A stretch of 64,000 nucleotides of DNA from DATJZG01 sp035499295. Its GTDB lineage: Bacteria; Myxococcota; Myxococcia; Myxococcales; Anaeromyxobacteraceae. The notes beneath the pieces were generated by a model. The model did no database searches and was not told the DNA's origin. It saw nothing but the letters and a program-made list of their open reading frames with translations. Below are positions 34,307 to 42,933 of the stretch, piece by piece. The translations under genes and the position numbers were made by a program. The stretch spans positions 110,449 to 174,448 of the forward strand of contig DATJZG010000082.1 in assembly GCA_035499295.1 (NCBI GenBank). Reading direction: 5' to 3'. Numbering within the stretch: position 1 is the stretch's first letter; each line of letters begins with the position of its first letter.

Positions 34307-35038
34307 GTGTTCGACGAAGTTCTAAAAGCAGAGGGCGGCAAGCGAGTCGCCCGGCGTGGCGCCTTTCTGGCTGGCTCCACCGTCACCCAGATCCTCTTCG
34401 TCGCCCTTCTCATTGTCGCCGGGGAGCGGATCCGGGCGGCGGTGAAGTCCGAACCGGTGGTGGAGGTGAAGTTCGTCAAGGCCGCCCCCCCGCGGCCTCC
34501 GGCGCCTCCGCCGCCCCCGGCCCCGAAGAAGCCGCCGCAGGACCGCCCGAAGACGGACGTGAAGAAGGCGCCACCCATGGCGATGATCCAGCCGAAGACG
34601 GTCCAGGAGGAGATCAAGCCTCCCGATCCGAACGAGCCCGAGGAGGAGTACGAGGGCGGCGAGGAGGGGGGCGTGGTGGGCGGTGTCGTCGGCGCCCCGC
34701 CGCCCGCGGCCGCCTCGCAGCACGCCGTCGAGGAAGCCCCCCGGTACGTGACCACCGGCTTCAAGCCGCCTCGGCTCGCGAACAAGACGTGCCTCGCCGA
34801 GAACATGCGCCTGCGCCCGGAGCTGCTCGACCTCATTTCCGGCCCGGTCACCGTCAAGTTCGCGGTCTACTCGACCGGAGCGGTGGGAAGCATCCAGATC
34901 CTGACGCCCGTCTCGGACCCCCGCATCGCCGAGGCCATCAAGCGCGCCATCGCCAACTGCGAATGGGTCCCTGGCGCGGACGCCCAGGGCAAGGCCACTG
35001 CCCTCTGGGTGATTCAGCCCTTCCGCTTCGCGGATTAG
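34307..35038 (+). CDS. tonB: TonB-like energy transducer
   Basis: 243 residues from a GTG at 34307 with GAGGG seven bases upstream. After a basic N-terminus a single membrane helix (about 20-40, GSTVTQILFVALLIVAG) is followed by a periplasmic Pro-rich stretch (PPRPPAPPPPPAPKKPP) and an acidic Glu/Pro segment. The C-terminal domain (about 150-243) has the TonB fold pattern: GPVTVKFAVYSTGAVGSIQI and AIKRAIANCEWVPGADAQGK. TonB carries proton-motive energy from ExbBD to outer-membrane receptors. It heads a four-gene operon and faces the receptor gene, its likely partner. Confidence 0.87.
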   Translation: MFDEVLKAEGGKRVARRGAFLAGSTVTQILFVALLIVAGERIRAAVKSEPVVEVKFVKAAPPRPPAPPPPPAPKKPPQDRPKTDVKKAPPMAMIQPKTVQEEIKPPDPNEPEEEYEGGEEGGVVGGVVGAPPPAAASQHAVEEAPRYVTTGFKPPRLANKTCLAENMRLRPELLDLISGPVTVKFAVYSTGAVGSIQILTPVSDPRIAEAIKRAIANCEWVPGADAQGKATALWVIQPFRFAD

Positions 35039-35081
35039 CTCGCCGTTCGCCTCAAGTCTTCCTCACCTCAGGAGAAAAGAG

Positions 35082-35834
35082 ATGTCCCTTCCCCTCGATG
35101 CGATTCAGCAGTTGGCGCTGCAGGCCGGCGAACCGGTGATGTCCTTCGACCTCCTCAGCATGTGGCGCACCATGGGTCCCTTCGCGAAGTTCATCGCCAT
35201 GGTGCTCGCCATCATGAGCGTTTGGTCGCTCGGCGTGGCGGTGGAGCGGCTCGTGACCTACGCCCGCGCCACCTCCGCCTCGCGCAAGTACGCCGCCGAG
35301 CTCGCCCAGCTGCTCCCGGCCGCCAAGTTCAAGGACGCGGTGGACCTGGCCAGGGGAAAGCACCTCGCCCGCGGCTACCTGCCCAAGGTCCTGGGCCTGG
35401 CGCTCGACGAGTACCAGAAGGGGCTCGAGGCGCTCCAGAACAAGGGGCCGCGCGAGATCGGCGACTTCGACATCGTCGCGGCGGTGAACCGCGCCGTCGA
35501 CCGGAGCCAGCTGCGGACCATGACCGATCTGCGCCGCGGCCTCGGCTCGCTCGCCACCATCGGCTCCACCGCGCCCTTCGTCGGCCTGCTCGGGACGGTG
35601 GCCGGCATCATCACCGCCTTCCAGGCGATGGCCGCCACCGGCTCCGGCGGCCTGGGCTCTGTCTCCGCCGGCATCGCCGAGGCGCTCGTCACCACCGCCT
35701 TCGGCCTCCTCGTCGCCATCCCCGCCGTGATGTTCTTCAACTACTTCACCAACCGGGTGGAGGAGATCCAGGTCGACGTGACCGACTCCGCGAGCGAGCT
35801 CATGGACTTCATGATCAAGGAAGGGCGCAGCTAG
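35082..35834 (+). CDS. exbB: MotA/TolQ/ExbB proton-channel protein
   Basis: 250 residues, with AGGAG seven bases before the ATG. Three membrane segments fit the family: one near 28-52 (KFIAMVLAIMSVWSLGVAVE) and two in the C-terminal half around a conserved Gly/Ala/Thr core (LGSLATIGSTAPFVGLLGTVAGIITAF and ALVTTAFGLLVAIPAVMFFNYF, each seen across the text in parts). ExbB forms the pentameric proton channel that drives TonB. The second gene of the operon. A TolQ or gliding-motor role is possible, but the upstream TonB argues for ExbB. Confidence 0.93.
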   Translation: MSLPLDAIQQLALQAGEPVMSFDLLSMWRTMGPFAKFIAMVLAIMSVWSLGVAVERLVTYARATSASRKYAAELAQLLPAAKFKDAVDLARGKHLARGYLPKVLGLALDEYQKGLEALQNKGPREIGDFDIVAAVNRAVDRSQLRTMTDLRRGLGSLATIGSTAPFVGLLGTVAGIITAFQAMAATGSGGLGSVSAGIAEALVTTAFGLLVAIPAVMFFNYFTNRVEEIQVDVTDSASELMDFMIKEGRS

Positions 35835-35893
35835 CCCGACCGCTGCGGCACCCCCCTCGCGAGGGGCGGGCCTAGCCAGCGAGGATCCGCGTC

Positions 35894-36328
35894 ATGTCGA
35901 TGGACGTAGGTAGCAAGAACGTCAAGAGCGACATCAACGTCACGCCGCTCGTCGACGTGGTGCTGGTGCTGCTCATCATCTTCATGGTCATCACCCCCTT
36001 GCTCCAGCGGGGCAAGCCGGTCACCCTGCCCGACGCCAAGGTCGTCTCGGAGCTGAAGAGCGGCGGCGACCCGATCATCCTCTCGGTCACCCGGGACGGG
36101 AAGGCCTGGATCGAGAAGGCCGAGGTGAAGAAGGAAGACCTGGCCGCGGCCCTCGAGGCCGAGATGGCGAAGCTCCCCGGCGCCCCCATCATGTTCAAGG
36201 GCGACAAGGAAACCGACTACAAGGCCATCCGGGAGATCATCCTCGAGGTCACGAAGACCCACGTGATGGGCGTGTCCCTCGCCGCCACCCAGCTCCGGGA
36301 CGCCGCCGACGTGAAGGGGGCGAAGTAG
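35894..36328 (+). CDS. exbD: ExbD/TolR family protein, first copy
   Basis: 144 residues. A short cytoplasmic N-terminus leads to NVTPLVDVVLVLLIIFMV, a single membrane helix with the essential D21 that takes part in proton transfer, and then a periplasmic domain (LPDAKVVSELKSGGDP, ILSVTRDGKAWIE). Two ExbD chains normally insert in the ExbB pentamer. The gap of 59 bp after exbB contains a 14-bp perfect palindrome at 35853-35866. GAGGA precedes the start. Confidence 0.93.
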   Translation: MSMDVGSKNVKSDINVTPLVDVVLVLLIIFMVITPLLQRGKPVTLPDAKVVSELKSGGDPIILSVTRDGKAWIEKAEVKKEDLAAALEAEMAKLPGAPIMFKGDKETDYKAIREIILEVTKTHVMGVSLAATQLRDAADVKGAK

Positions 36329-36330
36329 CC

Positions 36331-36819
36331 ATGTCGATGCAGCTCGGGGCCAAGCGGCCGGTCACCGACATCAACGTCACCCCGCTCATCGACGTGGTGC
36401 TGGTGCTGCTCATCATCTTCATGGTGCTCACGCCTCTCGCCGAGAAGCAGATGTTCATGCGCGTGCCGGAGTACGAGCCCCCCAACACCCAGGTGGTGCC
36501 GCCGGAGTCGGTCCCGCCGGACCAGATCGTCCTCACCGCGCTCAAGAACGGGAGGGTCCTCCTCAACAAGCAGGACCTGACCGTCGACGAGGCGATGGCG
36601 AAGCTGAAGCCGGTGTTCGAGGGGCACTACTCCAAGGTGCTCTTCTTCAACGCCCAGGACGGCACCCGCTACGAGTTCGCGGTGAAGGTGCTCGACGAGG
36701 CCCACAAGGCGGGCGTGAACACCATCGGCATGATGACCGACCCCCCCATGGTGGAGGCGGTCGGCGAGGGCGCCGCCGGCGGGGCCCCGGCCGCGCCGCC
36801 TCCGGCGCCGCCGCAGTAG
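36331..36819 (+). CDS. exbD: ExbD/TolR family protein, second copy
   Basis: 162 residues, starting 2 bp after the first exbD. The N-terminal helix is nearly identical to that of the first copy (DINVTPLIDVVLVLLIIFMV, with D21), while the periplasmic domain has diverged (EKQMFMRVPEYEPPNTQ, ILTALKNGRVLLNKQDLTVDE) and a Pro/Ala-rich tail is added. Paired ExbD genes are frequent in Myxococcota and could form a heterodimer. The convergent RluA-family gene ends 4 bp after its stop. Confidence 0.93.
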   Translation: MSMQLGAKRPVTDINVTPLIDVVLVLLIIFMVLTPLAEKQMFMRVPEYEPPNTQVVPPESVPPDQIVLTALKNGRVLLNKQDLTVDEAMAKLKPVFEGHYSKVLFFNAQDGTRYEFAVKVLDEAHKAGVNTIGMMTDPPMVEAVGEGAAGGAPAAPPPAPPQ

Positions 36820-36823
36820 CGGC

Positions 36824-37810
36824 TCAGCTCCGCGGGACCCGAGACCCGCCGCCCGGCGGGGGATCCGGCCGAGCCCTCTCCTCGGGCTCGAGGCGCGAGA
36901 GCACCTCCTCGAGCTCGGGCGGGAGCGGGCTCTCCGCCAAGGCGCGTCCCCCCTCCGGCCGATCGAATCCGAGCCGCGAGGCGTGGAGAAAGTGCCGGGA
37001 GAGGCCGGGGAGGCGAGCCGCCTCCCCTCCGTAGAGGAGGTCGCCGGCGACCGGGTGGCCGAGGTGGGCGAGGTGGGCGCGGATCTGGTGCATCACCCCG
37101 GTGGGGATGCGCACCTCGAGGAGCGTGTGGGCGGCGAAGGTTCGGCGCACCTCCCAGCGCGTCTCGGCCGGGCGCGGCGCCCGCGCCCGGCTGGGGAGGC
37201 GGAGGCCGGCCTCCGCCTGCGGAACCGCCACCACCCGCCCGCCGCGCTGCGCGAGCGGCACCGAGCACACTCCCGAGGCGACCACCCGGCCCCGCACCAG
37301 GGCCAGGTAGACCTTCTCCATCCCGCGCCCCGCCATCCCGGCCCGCAGGAACTCCCACGCCGCGCGGTCGCGCGCGAAGAGGACGCAGCCGCTCGTGTCG
37401 GCGTCGAGCCGGTGCACGGCGCCCCCCTCGCGCGGCGCGGAGGAGGCCGTGGCGCACTCCGGAAACCTCGCCACCACCGCGTTCGCCAAGGTCCCGGCCT
37501 CGCCAGGGCGGAGCGGGTGCGTCGGCACGCCCGCGCGCTTGTCGACCACGAGCCAGCGTTCCGAGGAGAGGAGCACGGGGAGGGGCGCCTCCGGCTCGGG
37601 CCTAGGAGGCCCGGGGGGATCGGCCACCTCGATCTCCACCTCCGCGCCGGGCCGGGCCGCGTCGCTCGCCTGCGCGCGGCGTCCGGCAACGCGCACTTCT
37701 CCCCGCTGGAACGCCTCCTTCACCACCGCTCGACCGACCCCGAGCGCGTCGGCGACGGCGCGGTCGAGGCGGCCGCCGGCGCCCTCCCCGAGCCGGACCC
37801 GCCGCTTCAC
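36824..37810 (-). CDS. RluA-family rRNA/tRNA pseudouridine synthase
   Basis: 328 residues. An S4-like domain (about 12-60) precedes the catalytic domain with HRLDADTSG and D136 as the nucleophile, ALVRGRVVASG and the strand LLEVRIPTGVMHQIRAHLAHLGHPVAGD. It isomerises uridine to pseudouridine in structured RNA; whether the target is 23S rRNA (RluC/RluD-like) or tRNA cannot be told. The C-terminal 40 residues are Pro/Arg-rich. Its ATG overlaps the stop of the upstream HExxH protein gene (ATGA), implying coupling. Confidence 0.9.
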   Translation of the reverse strand: MKRRVRLGEGAGGRLDRAVADALGVGRAVVKEAFQRGEVRVAGRRAQASDAARPGAEVEIEVADPPGPPRPEPEAPLPVLLSSERWLVVDKRAGVPTHPLRPGEAGTLANAVVARFPECATASSAPREGGAVHRLDADTSGCVLFARDRAAWEFLRAGMAGRGMEKVYLALVRGRVVASGVCSVPLAQRGGRVVAVPQAEAGLRLPSRARAPRPAETRWEVRRTFAAHTLLEVRIPTGVMHQIRAHLAHLGHPVAGDLLYGGEAARLPGLSRHFLHASRLGFDRPEGGRALAESPLPPELEEVLSRLEPEERARPDPPPGGGSRVPRS

Positions 37811-38508
37811 GCCCCCTCCTCCCGGCTCCGCTCGAAGGACCCGGAAACCTCACCCCACGTCCCCCCCTCGGGACGGGGGCGCCGGCCGTCGGCCCTGGCC
37901 TTCCGCCCCTGGCGCGAGCGGCCCCGCCCGTCCCCGGTGGGGCGCATGGGCATGAGTCCCTGGAAGAGCTGCTTCTCGGTGTAGAGCCGGCGCCCGCCGT
38001 ACTCGCCCACCCGGTAGGAGCTGCCAGGCCGCTCGAGCCACATGCGCACGCGCGCCGTTCCGCGGTGCGAGAACGGCGCCACGACCTCGTCGGGCGCGAC
38101 CGCCAGGTAGCGGTCGCGCATGGCGCGGATGCGGCGCTCGTAGCGGCCGCGCGGGAGCCTCTGGTGCAGCCTCCCCTTGTGGAGGGTGCCGTCGAACCGC
38201 TCGCTCGCGTGGTAGAGCTCGTGGAGCACGGTCGCCACCCGCTGCTCCGGGGTGGAGTCCACGAACCAGCGCGGCCGCAGTGTGATGACGTAGAGGATCT
38301 TGCGCCCCTTGATCTGGATGAGGGGCTTGCGCCGGCCGCCGCGCCCGCCGCGCCGGCCGGTCTCCTTGAAGTGCGCGGGCCGGATGGTGGCCCGCGAGGC
38401 GCGCCGCGCCTCCCCGGCCACCACCAGGATCCGCGAAGGCTTCACGTGCGCCAACTCCGGCACGCGCGCCGCCACGTCGCGGATGAGCCTCTTCACTGCG
38501 AGCGTCAT
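37807..38508 (-). CDS. HExxH putative metallopeptidase-fold protein
   Basis: 233 residues from the ATG at 38508. The central motif ATVLHELYHASERFDGTLH has H96, E97 and H100 of a zincin and a further H110 that could be the third ligand. The surrounding region (QIKGRKILYVITLRPRWFVDSTPEQR) resembles putative phage-type metallopeptidase domains that are widespread in bacterial chromosomes. The N-terminal half is basic and the C-terminal 50 residues are Arg/Gly/Pro-rich, which suggests nucleic-acid contact. It shares 4 bp with the pseudouridine synthase gene. Activity is unproven; a SprT-like role in clearing DNA-protein crosslinks would fit the basic character but is speculation. Confidence 0.62.
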   Translation of the reverse strand: MTLAVKRLIRDVAARVPELAHVKPSRILVVAGEARRASRATIRPAHFKETGRRGGRGGRRKPLIQIKGRKILYVITLRPRWFVDSTPEQRVATVLHELYHASERFDGTLHKGRLHQRLPRGRYERRIRAMRDRYLAVAPDEVVAPFSHRGTARVRMWLERPGSSYRVGEYGGRRLYTEKQLFQGLMPMRPTGDGRGRSRQGRKARADGRRPRPEGGTWGEVSGSFERSREEGA

Positions 38509-38628
38509 GTTGGGCCTGCGGCGCACGCCGCCCACGGATACCGCTGTCGCGCCGTCCGCACAAGCGCGGCGAATGTGCGCGCGATGGCCCTTGTGAGCCC
38601 CCTTCGGGGGCACTAGGATGCTCGACCG

Positions 38629-38934
38629 ATGCAGGGCTTCCTCCTCGGCGCGCTGGTGACCGCCGCGGCCGGCGCGGCCGCTCTCGTCGGGCGCGCGATG
38701 CGCTCGCGGGCCGCGGAGGCCCACACCCTCTCCGACGAGATGCGCAAGCTCACCTCGCGCCTCGACTCGCTCCAGGACGAGGTGGCGCGCACCTCGCTCC
38801 GGGCCGACGTGGCGGAGACCGTCCTCCTCGAGAAGGGGGTGGCGGACGAGGAGGAGATGGAGGAGGCGCGCCGGTACTTCGAGCAGCACGGCCACCCGCG
38901 CTACGTGCGCGAGCGCGACGGCAGCCTCCACTGA
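38629..38934 (+). CDS. Small membrane-anchored coiled-coil protein
   Basis: 101 residues. One hydrophobic N-terminal helix (residues 3-22, Ala/Gly/Val-rich) is followed by a heptad-like helix (about 32-75: TLSDEMRKLTSRLDSLQDEV) and a short acidic-then-basic tail. It lies alone between two divergently placed minus-strand genes; only about 120 bp precede it. The composition resembles small cell-envelope spacer proteins. No family is recognised. It could be a chance frame, but hydropathy and heptads support a gene. Confidence 0.58.
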   Translation: MQGFLLGALVTAAAGAAALVGRAMRSRAAEAHTLSDEMRKLTSRLDSLQDEVARTSLRADVAETVLLEKGVADEEEMEEARRYFEQHGHPRYVRERDGSLH

Positions 38935-38965
38935 GGAGAGGGCGCCGCCTCCGCGGAAGAAGCCG

Positions 38966-39331
38966 TTAGCCCTCGCCCCGCGGAGGGGCGCCCGGGTCGG
39001 TCGGCCCCTCGAAGCGCGGCTTCTTCGGGTGCCGCCGGTAGAGGAGCACGGTGCGCCCGAGGATCTGCGCCAGCTGCGCCCCCCCGCCGCTCGCCAGGGC
39101 CTCGGCGGCCTCGAAGCGATCCTCGGGGCTCTCGGAGCCCACCTTCACCTTGACGAGCTCGTGGTCGAGCAGCGCCCGGTCGAGCTGCCGCAGCAGGGCT
39201 TCGGTGACCCCTTCCTTGCCCACCTGCACGATCGGCGCGAGGTGGTGGCCGGCCGCTCGCAGCGCCCGGCGCAGGGGGCTCGAGGGCATCAGGGCACGCT
39301 TCTTGGGGTTCGTGGCCGCGGGCACGATCAC
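38966..39331 (-). CDS. yhbY: YhbY/CRM-domain RNA-binding protein
   Basis: 121 residues from the GTG at 39331, overlapping the stop of the upstream gene (GTGA); a second GTG at 39325 is possible. It is a single CRM domain: LRRALRAAGHHLAPIVQVGKEGVTEALLRQLD with the GxxG loop GKEG, HELVKVKV and ILGRTVLLYRRHPKKP. YhbY binds pre-50S particles and assists ribosome assembly. The C-terminus has an added Pro/Gly tail. The coupling to a DnaJ-domain protein suggests shared expression but not necessarily shared function. Confidence 0.88.
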   Translation of the reverse strand: MIVPAATNPKKRALMPSSPLRRALRAAGHHLAPIVQVGKEGVTEALLRQLDRALLDHELVKVKVGSESPEDRFEAAEALASGGGAQLAQILGRTVLLYRRHPKKPRFEGPTDPGAPPRGEG

Positions 39332-41067
39332 TTCTTCAGGAAGCGGACCTCGCGCTGCAGCTCCGCGTGCTCGGGCAGCTCGGCCAGGCCGCGCTTCAGA
39401 TGCTTCTCGGCCGCGCCCAGGTCGCCGGTGAGCTTGGCCATGCGGCCGAGGAAGAGATAGGCCCAGCCGCACTTCGGGACCTTCTTCAGCGCGGCCTCGA
39501 TGGCGCGCTCCGAGCTCAGCCGCTGTCCCTTCTTCTGGGCGTCGCCGGTGAGCAGGAACTCGATCCACGCCTTCCAGACGCCGTACTCCGGCTCCTCGGC
39601 GTAGAGTCCCATGGCCTCGTTCACGCGCTGCAGCGCCTCGGCGTAGGCCCGAGCGGTGACGAGCGCCGGGACCTTCTCGAAGATCTGCTCCGCCTTCAGG
39701 ATGGCGGCGATGTCCACCTGGCCCGAGGTCCCGGTGCGGAGCTCGTCCAGGTACTGGGCGCGCGCCTTGTCGTCCTCGAGGACGGCCCAGGCGGCGCCCA
39801 CCCGCGCGAACACCTCGGCGCGAAGCTTGCGCGCCTCTTCCGGCTCGCCGTCCCCGGCGGCGTCGGGGTGGTAGACCTTCGCGATCTGGAAGTAGGCGGC
39901 CTTGATGCGCGCCAGGTCCGCCTCCCTCGGAACGCCGAGCACCTGGAAGTGGTCGCTCTCCTGGAAGCGGGCGAGCGTGGCGCGCAGGGACTCGAGGGTC
40001 TGGGCAGCGGGAGCCGCCGCCGGCCGGGAGGCCGGGGGCGCCGGAGACTTCGCCGGCGGGGGCTTCGGCGGCGGAGCCGCTGGGCGCGGCGGCGGCCGCG
40101 CCGGGGGAGCGGGGGCCGCCGCGGGCGTGGGCGCGGGAGCCGCCGCCGGCGGCGGCTTCGGCGGCGCGGGCGCCGGGGGCGCCGGCGCTTCCGGGGGCGC
40201 CTCCGGTGCCTGGGACGGGCCGAAGGAGAGCAGCTCCGTCTCGGCGAGCAGCAGGGCGACACGGCGGACGACGTCCGCGTCGCCGCTCTGCGCGATCGCG
40301 ACGGCGTTCACGGTGCGCTGCCCGTCGAAGAGGCCGGCGGCGCGGGCCTCCTGCGGGTTCAGCTTCAGGTCGGCGATGTCCACCCGACTGCCGAGCCGCG
40401 TCGCCACCTGCCCGGCGCGCTCCCCGAGCCTCCTCGCCACCCCGGCGGCGTCGAGGCGCCGCACCGCGTCGCAGAGGAGGCCCCAGCGCGAGCCAAGAGG
40501 AAACCCGAAGGCGGGCGGCTGGGCCCCCGGCTCCCAGCGCCACGACCCGCTCTCGGTGGCGAGCGCCCTCCACACCAGGCCCGCTCCGTGCTCCTTCAGG
40601 TCCTGGAAGCGGGCCGCCGGATCGATGAGGCGGAGTTCCACCAGCGCCGCCAGCATGTCCCCGCCGAGCCGCGGCGCGAGCGCGCGGGCGTCGTTCACCT
40701 GATCGACGGGGAGGATCCCGCGCCGGAGCAGGAACTCGCCAAGGTCGTCCTGCGACCAGGAGGAGGAGGCGTGCTCGACCTGCCCCTTCTTGAAGGTGAG
40801 CCCGTAGGTGGCCACGTCGGAGACGATCGACAGGCGCCCCGCGGCCTGGACCGCGGCCGCCAGGTAGTAGAGGCGCAAAGGGCTCTGGCCCGCGAGCGTC
40901 CCCTCGGCGGGCAGCCCGGCCGCGAAGGCGGCCGACACCGTCACCTCCGGCGCGGCGAGCCCGCGCCCGCCCGGCGGGGGAGCGGCCCCCGGGCGCGCCC
41001 CCGCGGGGGGCGCGCGCTGCAGCACCGGGGGGGCCCGGTCGTCTGGGTTCTTCGGCCGCTCGCTCAC
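39328..41067 (-). CDS. DUF4388 plus DnaJ-domain protein with TPR-like C-terminus
   Basis: 579 residues from the GTG at 41067, 5 bp after the mutase stop. The N-terminal domain (about 50-150: EGTLAGQSPLRLYYLAAA, LTFKKGQVEHASSS, LGEFLLRRGILP) is DUF4388-like, a module common in Myxococcota signalling proteins. A long Pro/Ala-rich linker (about 290-370) leads to a J domain with HPD at 400-402 (KVYHPDAAGDG), so Hsp70 stimulation is possible. The last 130 residues are helical with TPR-like pairs (AYLFLGRMAKLTGDLGAAEKHLKRGL). A co-chaperone that adapts DnaK to a client is a reasonable guess. Position behind mcmA suggests cotranscription only. Confidence 0.8.
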   Translation of the reverse strand: MSERPKNPDDRAPPVLQRAPPAGARPGAAPPPGGRGLAAPEVTVSAAFAAGLPAEGTLAGQSPLRLYYLAAAVQAAGRLSIVSDVATYGLTFKKGQVEHASSSWSQDDLGEFLLRRGILPVDQVNDARALAPRLGGDMLAALVELRLIDPAARFQDLKEHGAGLVWRALATESGSWRWEPGAQPPAFGFPLGSRWGLLCDAVRRLDAAGVARRLGERAGQVATRLGSRVDIADLKLNPQEARAAGLFDGQRTVNAVAIAQSGDADVVRRVALLLAETELLSFGPSQAPEAPPEAPAPPAPAPPKPPPAAAPAPTPAAAPAPPARPPPRPAAPPPKPPPAKSPAPPASRPAAAPAAQTLESLRATLARFQESDHFQVLGVPREADLARIKAAYFQIAKVYHPDAAGDGEPEEARKLRAEVFARVGAAWAVLEDDKARAQYLDELRTGTSGQVDIAAILKAEQIFEKVPALVTARAYAEALQRVNEAMGLYAEEPEYGVWKAWIEFLLTGDAQKKGQRLSSERAIEAALKKVPKCGWAYLFLGRMAKLTGDLGAAEKHLKRGLAELPEHAELQREVRFLKK

Positions 41068-41072
41068 CCCCG

Positions 41073-42839
41073 CTAGACTACCACCGTCTCCCGGTACTCG
41101 CCGAACACGTCGCGGAGCGCGTCGGAGATTTCGCCCAGAGTGGCTTCCGCCCGGACGGCGTCGAGAATGTGCGGCATCAGGTTCGCCTTGCCCCGGGCCG
41201 CCTCGCGGACCGAATCCACCGCCTGCCGCGCCGCGGTGGAGTTGCGCTGCGCGCGCAACTCCTTCAGGCGGCGCACTTGCGACTCCTCCAGCGACGGGTC
41301 GACCTTCATCACGGTCACCGGCGGTTCCTCCCGCTTGTAGGCGTTCACCCCCACCACCACCTGCTCCTTCGCCTCCACCTGGCGCTGGAACGCGTAGGCC
41401 GCGTCCTGGATCTCCCGCTGCACCCACCCCTTGGCGATCGCCTCCACCATTCCGCCCATGTCGTCGATCTTGCGGATGTAGTCCGCGGCCCGGTCCTCGA
41501 TCTCGTCGGTGAGGGCCTCCACCGCCCACGCGCCGCCGAGCGGGTCGATGACGTCGGCGGCCCCCGACTCGTGGGCGATGATCTGCTGCGTCCGCAGCGC
41601 CAGGAGCGCCGAGGCCTCGGTGGGCAGGCCGAGCGCCTCGTCGCGGGAATTCGTGTGCAGGGACTGGGTTCCCCCGAGCACTGCCGCGAGCGCCTGGAGG
41701 GTGACGCGCACCACGTTGTTCTCCGGCTGCTGGGCGGTGAGCATGGAACCCGCGGTCTGGGTGTGAAACCGCAGCATCCAAGAGCGGGGATCCCGGGCGC
41801 GGAAGCGGTCCTTCATGATCCGCGCCCAGAGCCTGCGGGCGGCGCGGAACTTGGCCACCTCCTCGAGGAGGTTGTTGTGGGCGTTGAAGAAGAAGGAGAG
41901 GCGCCCCGCGAACTGGTCCACGTCGAGGCCGGCTCGCTGCGCCGCTTCCACGTAGGCGATGCCGTCCGCCAGCGTGAAGGCCACCTCCTGCACCGCCGTC
42001 GAGCCGGCTTCGCGAATGTGGTAGCCGGAGATGGAGATGGGGTTCCACTTCGGCATCACCTGCGCGGTGTAGGCGAAAATGTCGGTGATGATGCGCAGCG
42101 ATGCCTGCGGCGGGTAGATGTAGGTCCCCCGGGCCGCATACTCCTTGAGAAGGTCGTTCTGGATGGTGCCCTGCAGCTCCGACGCCGGTACCCCCTGCTT
42201 CTCGGCGACCGCCTGGTAGAGGGCGAGGAGGATCCCGGCGGTGGAGTTGATGGTCATCGACGTCGAGACCTTCCCGAGCGGGATCTCGGCGAGCAGCGTC
42301 TGCATGTCGCGGACGGAATCGATGGCCACCCCCACCTTGCCCACCTCCCCGCGGGCCCGCGGGTGGTCGGAGTCGCGGCCCATCTGCGTGGGCAGGTCGA
42401 AGGCCACCGACAGGCCGGTCTGCCCGGACTGCAGGAGGTAGCGGTAGCGCCGGTTCGACTCCTCGGCGGTCCCGAAGCCGGCGTACTGGCGCATGGTCCA
42501 GAACCGCCCCCGGTACATGGTCGGCTGCACCCCGCGCGTGAACGGGTACTCCCCGGGGTTCCCGAGCCGGGCGCCGAGCGTGTCGCGCACCTCGCCCGGC
42601 CCGTAGGCGGGGACGAGCTCGATGCCGCTCGAGGTCTCGAAGCGCTTCTTGCGCTCGGGGGACCTCGCCACCGCCTCGCGGTAGGCCCCCTCGAGCCACG
42701 CCCGGGCGCCGTCGCCCCCGCCCGTCCTCGCCTTCCGCCGCGACAGCGGCTTCCGCGACGGTGGCGGACGCGAGGTGGGGCGTTTCGTCCGCGGCGGGGA
42801 CGCCTTCTTCCGAGCAGGGGTGCGCTTCTTGTTGGCCAT
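41073..42839 (-). CDS. mcmA: Methylmalonyl-CoA mutase, catalytic (alpha) subunit without B12 domain
   Basis: 588 residues. The catalytic barrel is complete but the C-terminal cobalamin-binding domain is absent, so the enzyme needs a separate small subunit, not in this window. GRFWTMRQYAGFGTAEESN, LSVAFDLPTQMG, TINSTAGILLALYQAV and GTQSLHTNSRDEALGLPT are typical. Y109 (QPTMY) and R237 (AARGTYIYPP) correspond to Tyr89 and Arg207 of the Propionibacterium enzyme; isobutyryl-CoA mutases have Phe and Gln there, so succinyl/methylmalonyl-CoA is the likely pair. The first 40 residues are a Lys/Arg/Pro-rich extension (KKRTPARKKASPPRTKR). AAAGGGA precedes the ATG. Upstream genes encode carboxylase subunits, so this is a propionyl-CoA pathway segment. 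Confidence 0.95.
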   Translation of the reverse strand: MANKKRTPARKKASPPRTKRPTSRPPPSRKPLSRRKARTGGGDGARAWLEGAYREAVARSPERKKRFETSSGIELVPAYGPGEVRDTLGARLGNPGEYPFTRGVQPTMYRGRFWTMRQYAGFGTAEESNRRYRYLLQSGQTGLSVAFDLPTQMGRDSDHPRARGEVGKVGVAIDSVRDMQTLLAEIPLGKVSTSMTINSTAGILLALYQAVAEKQGVPASELQGTIQNDLLKEYAARGTYIYPPQASLRIITDIFAYTAQVMPKWNPISISGYHIREAGSTAVQEVAFTLADGIAYVEAAQRAGLDVDQFAGRLSFFFNAHNNLLEEVAKFRAARRLWARIMKDRFRARDPRSWMLRFHTQTAGSMLTAQQPENNVVRVTLQALAAVLGGTQSLHTNSRDEALGLPTEASALLALRTQQIIAHESGAADVIDPLGGAWAVEALTDEIEDRAADYIRKIDDMGGMVEAIAKGWVQREIQDAAYAFQRQVEAKEQVVVGVNAYKREEPPVTVMKVDPSLEESQVRRLKELRAQRNSTAARQAVDSVREAARGKANLMPHILDAVRAEATLGEISDALRDVFGEYRETVVV

Positions 42840-42933
42840 TAAGATCCCTTTCGGAGACGAGGGCGGAAGGCCCGCGGCCGGGCTTCACGCGCTCGTCCTC
42901 AATGCACTTCGGGTCGGGAGGAGGACACGCCGC

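Noticed and set aside
41073..42839. Isobutyryl-CoA mutase large subunit
   Set aside because: Y109 and R237 match the methylmalonyl-CoA mutase pair; isobutyryl-CoA mutases have Phe and Gln at these positions.
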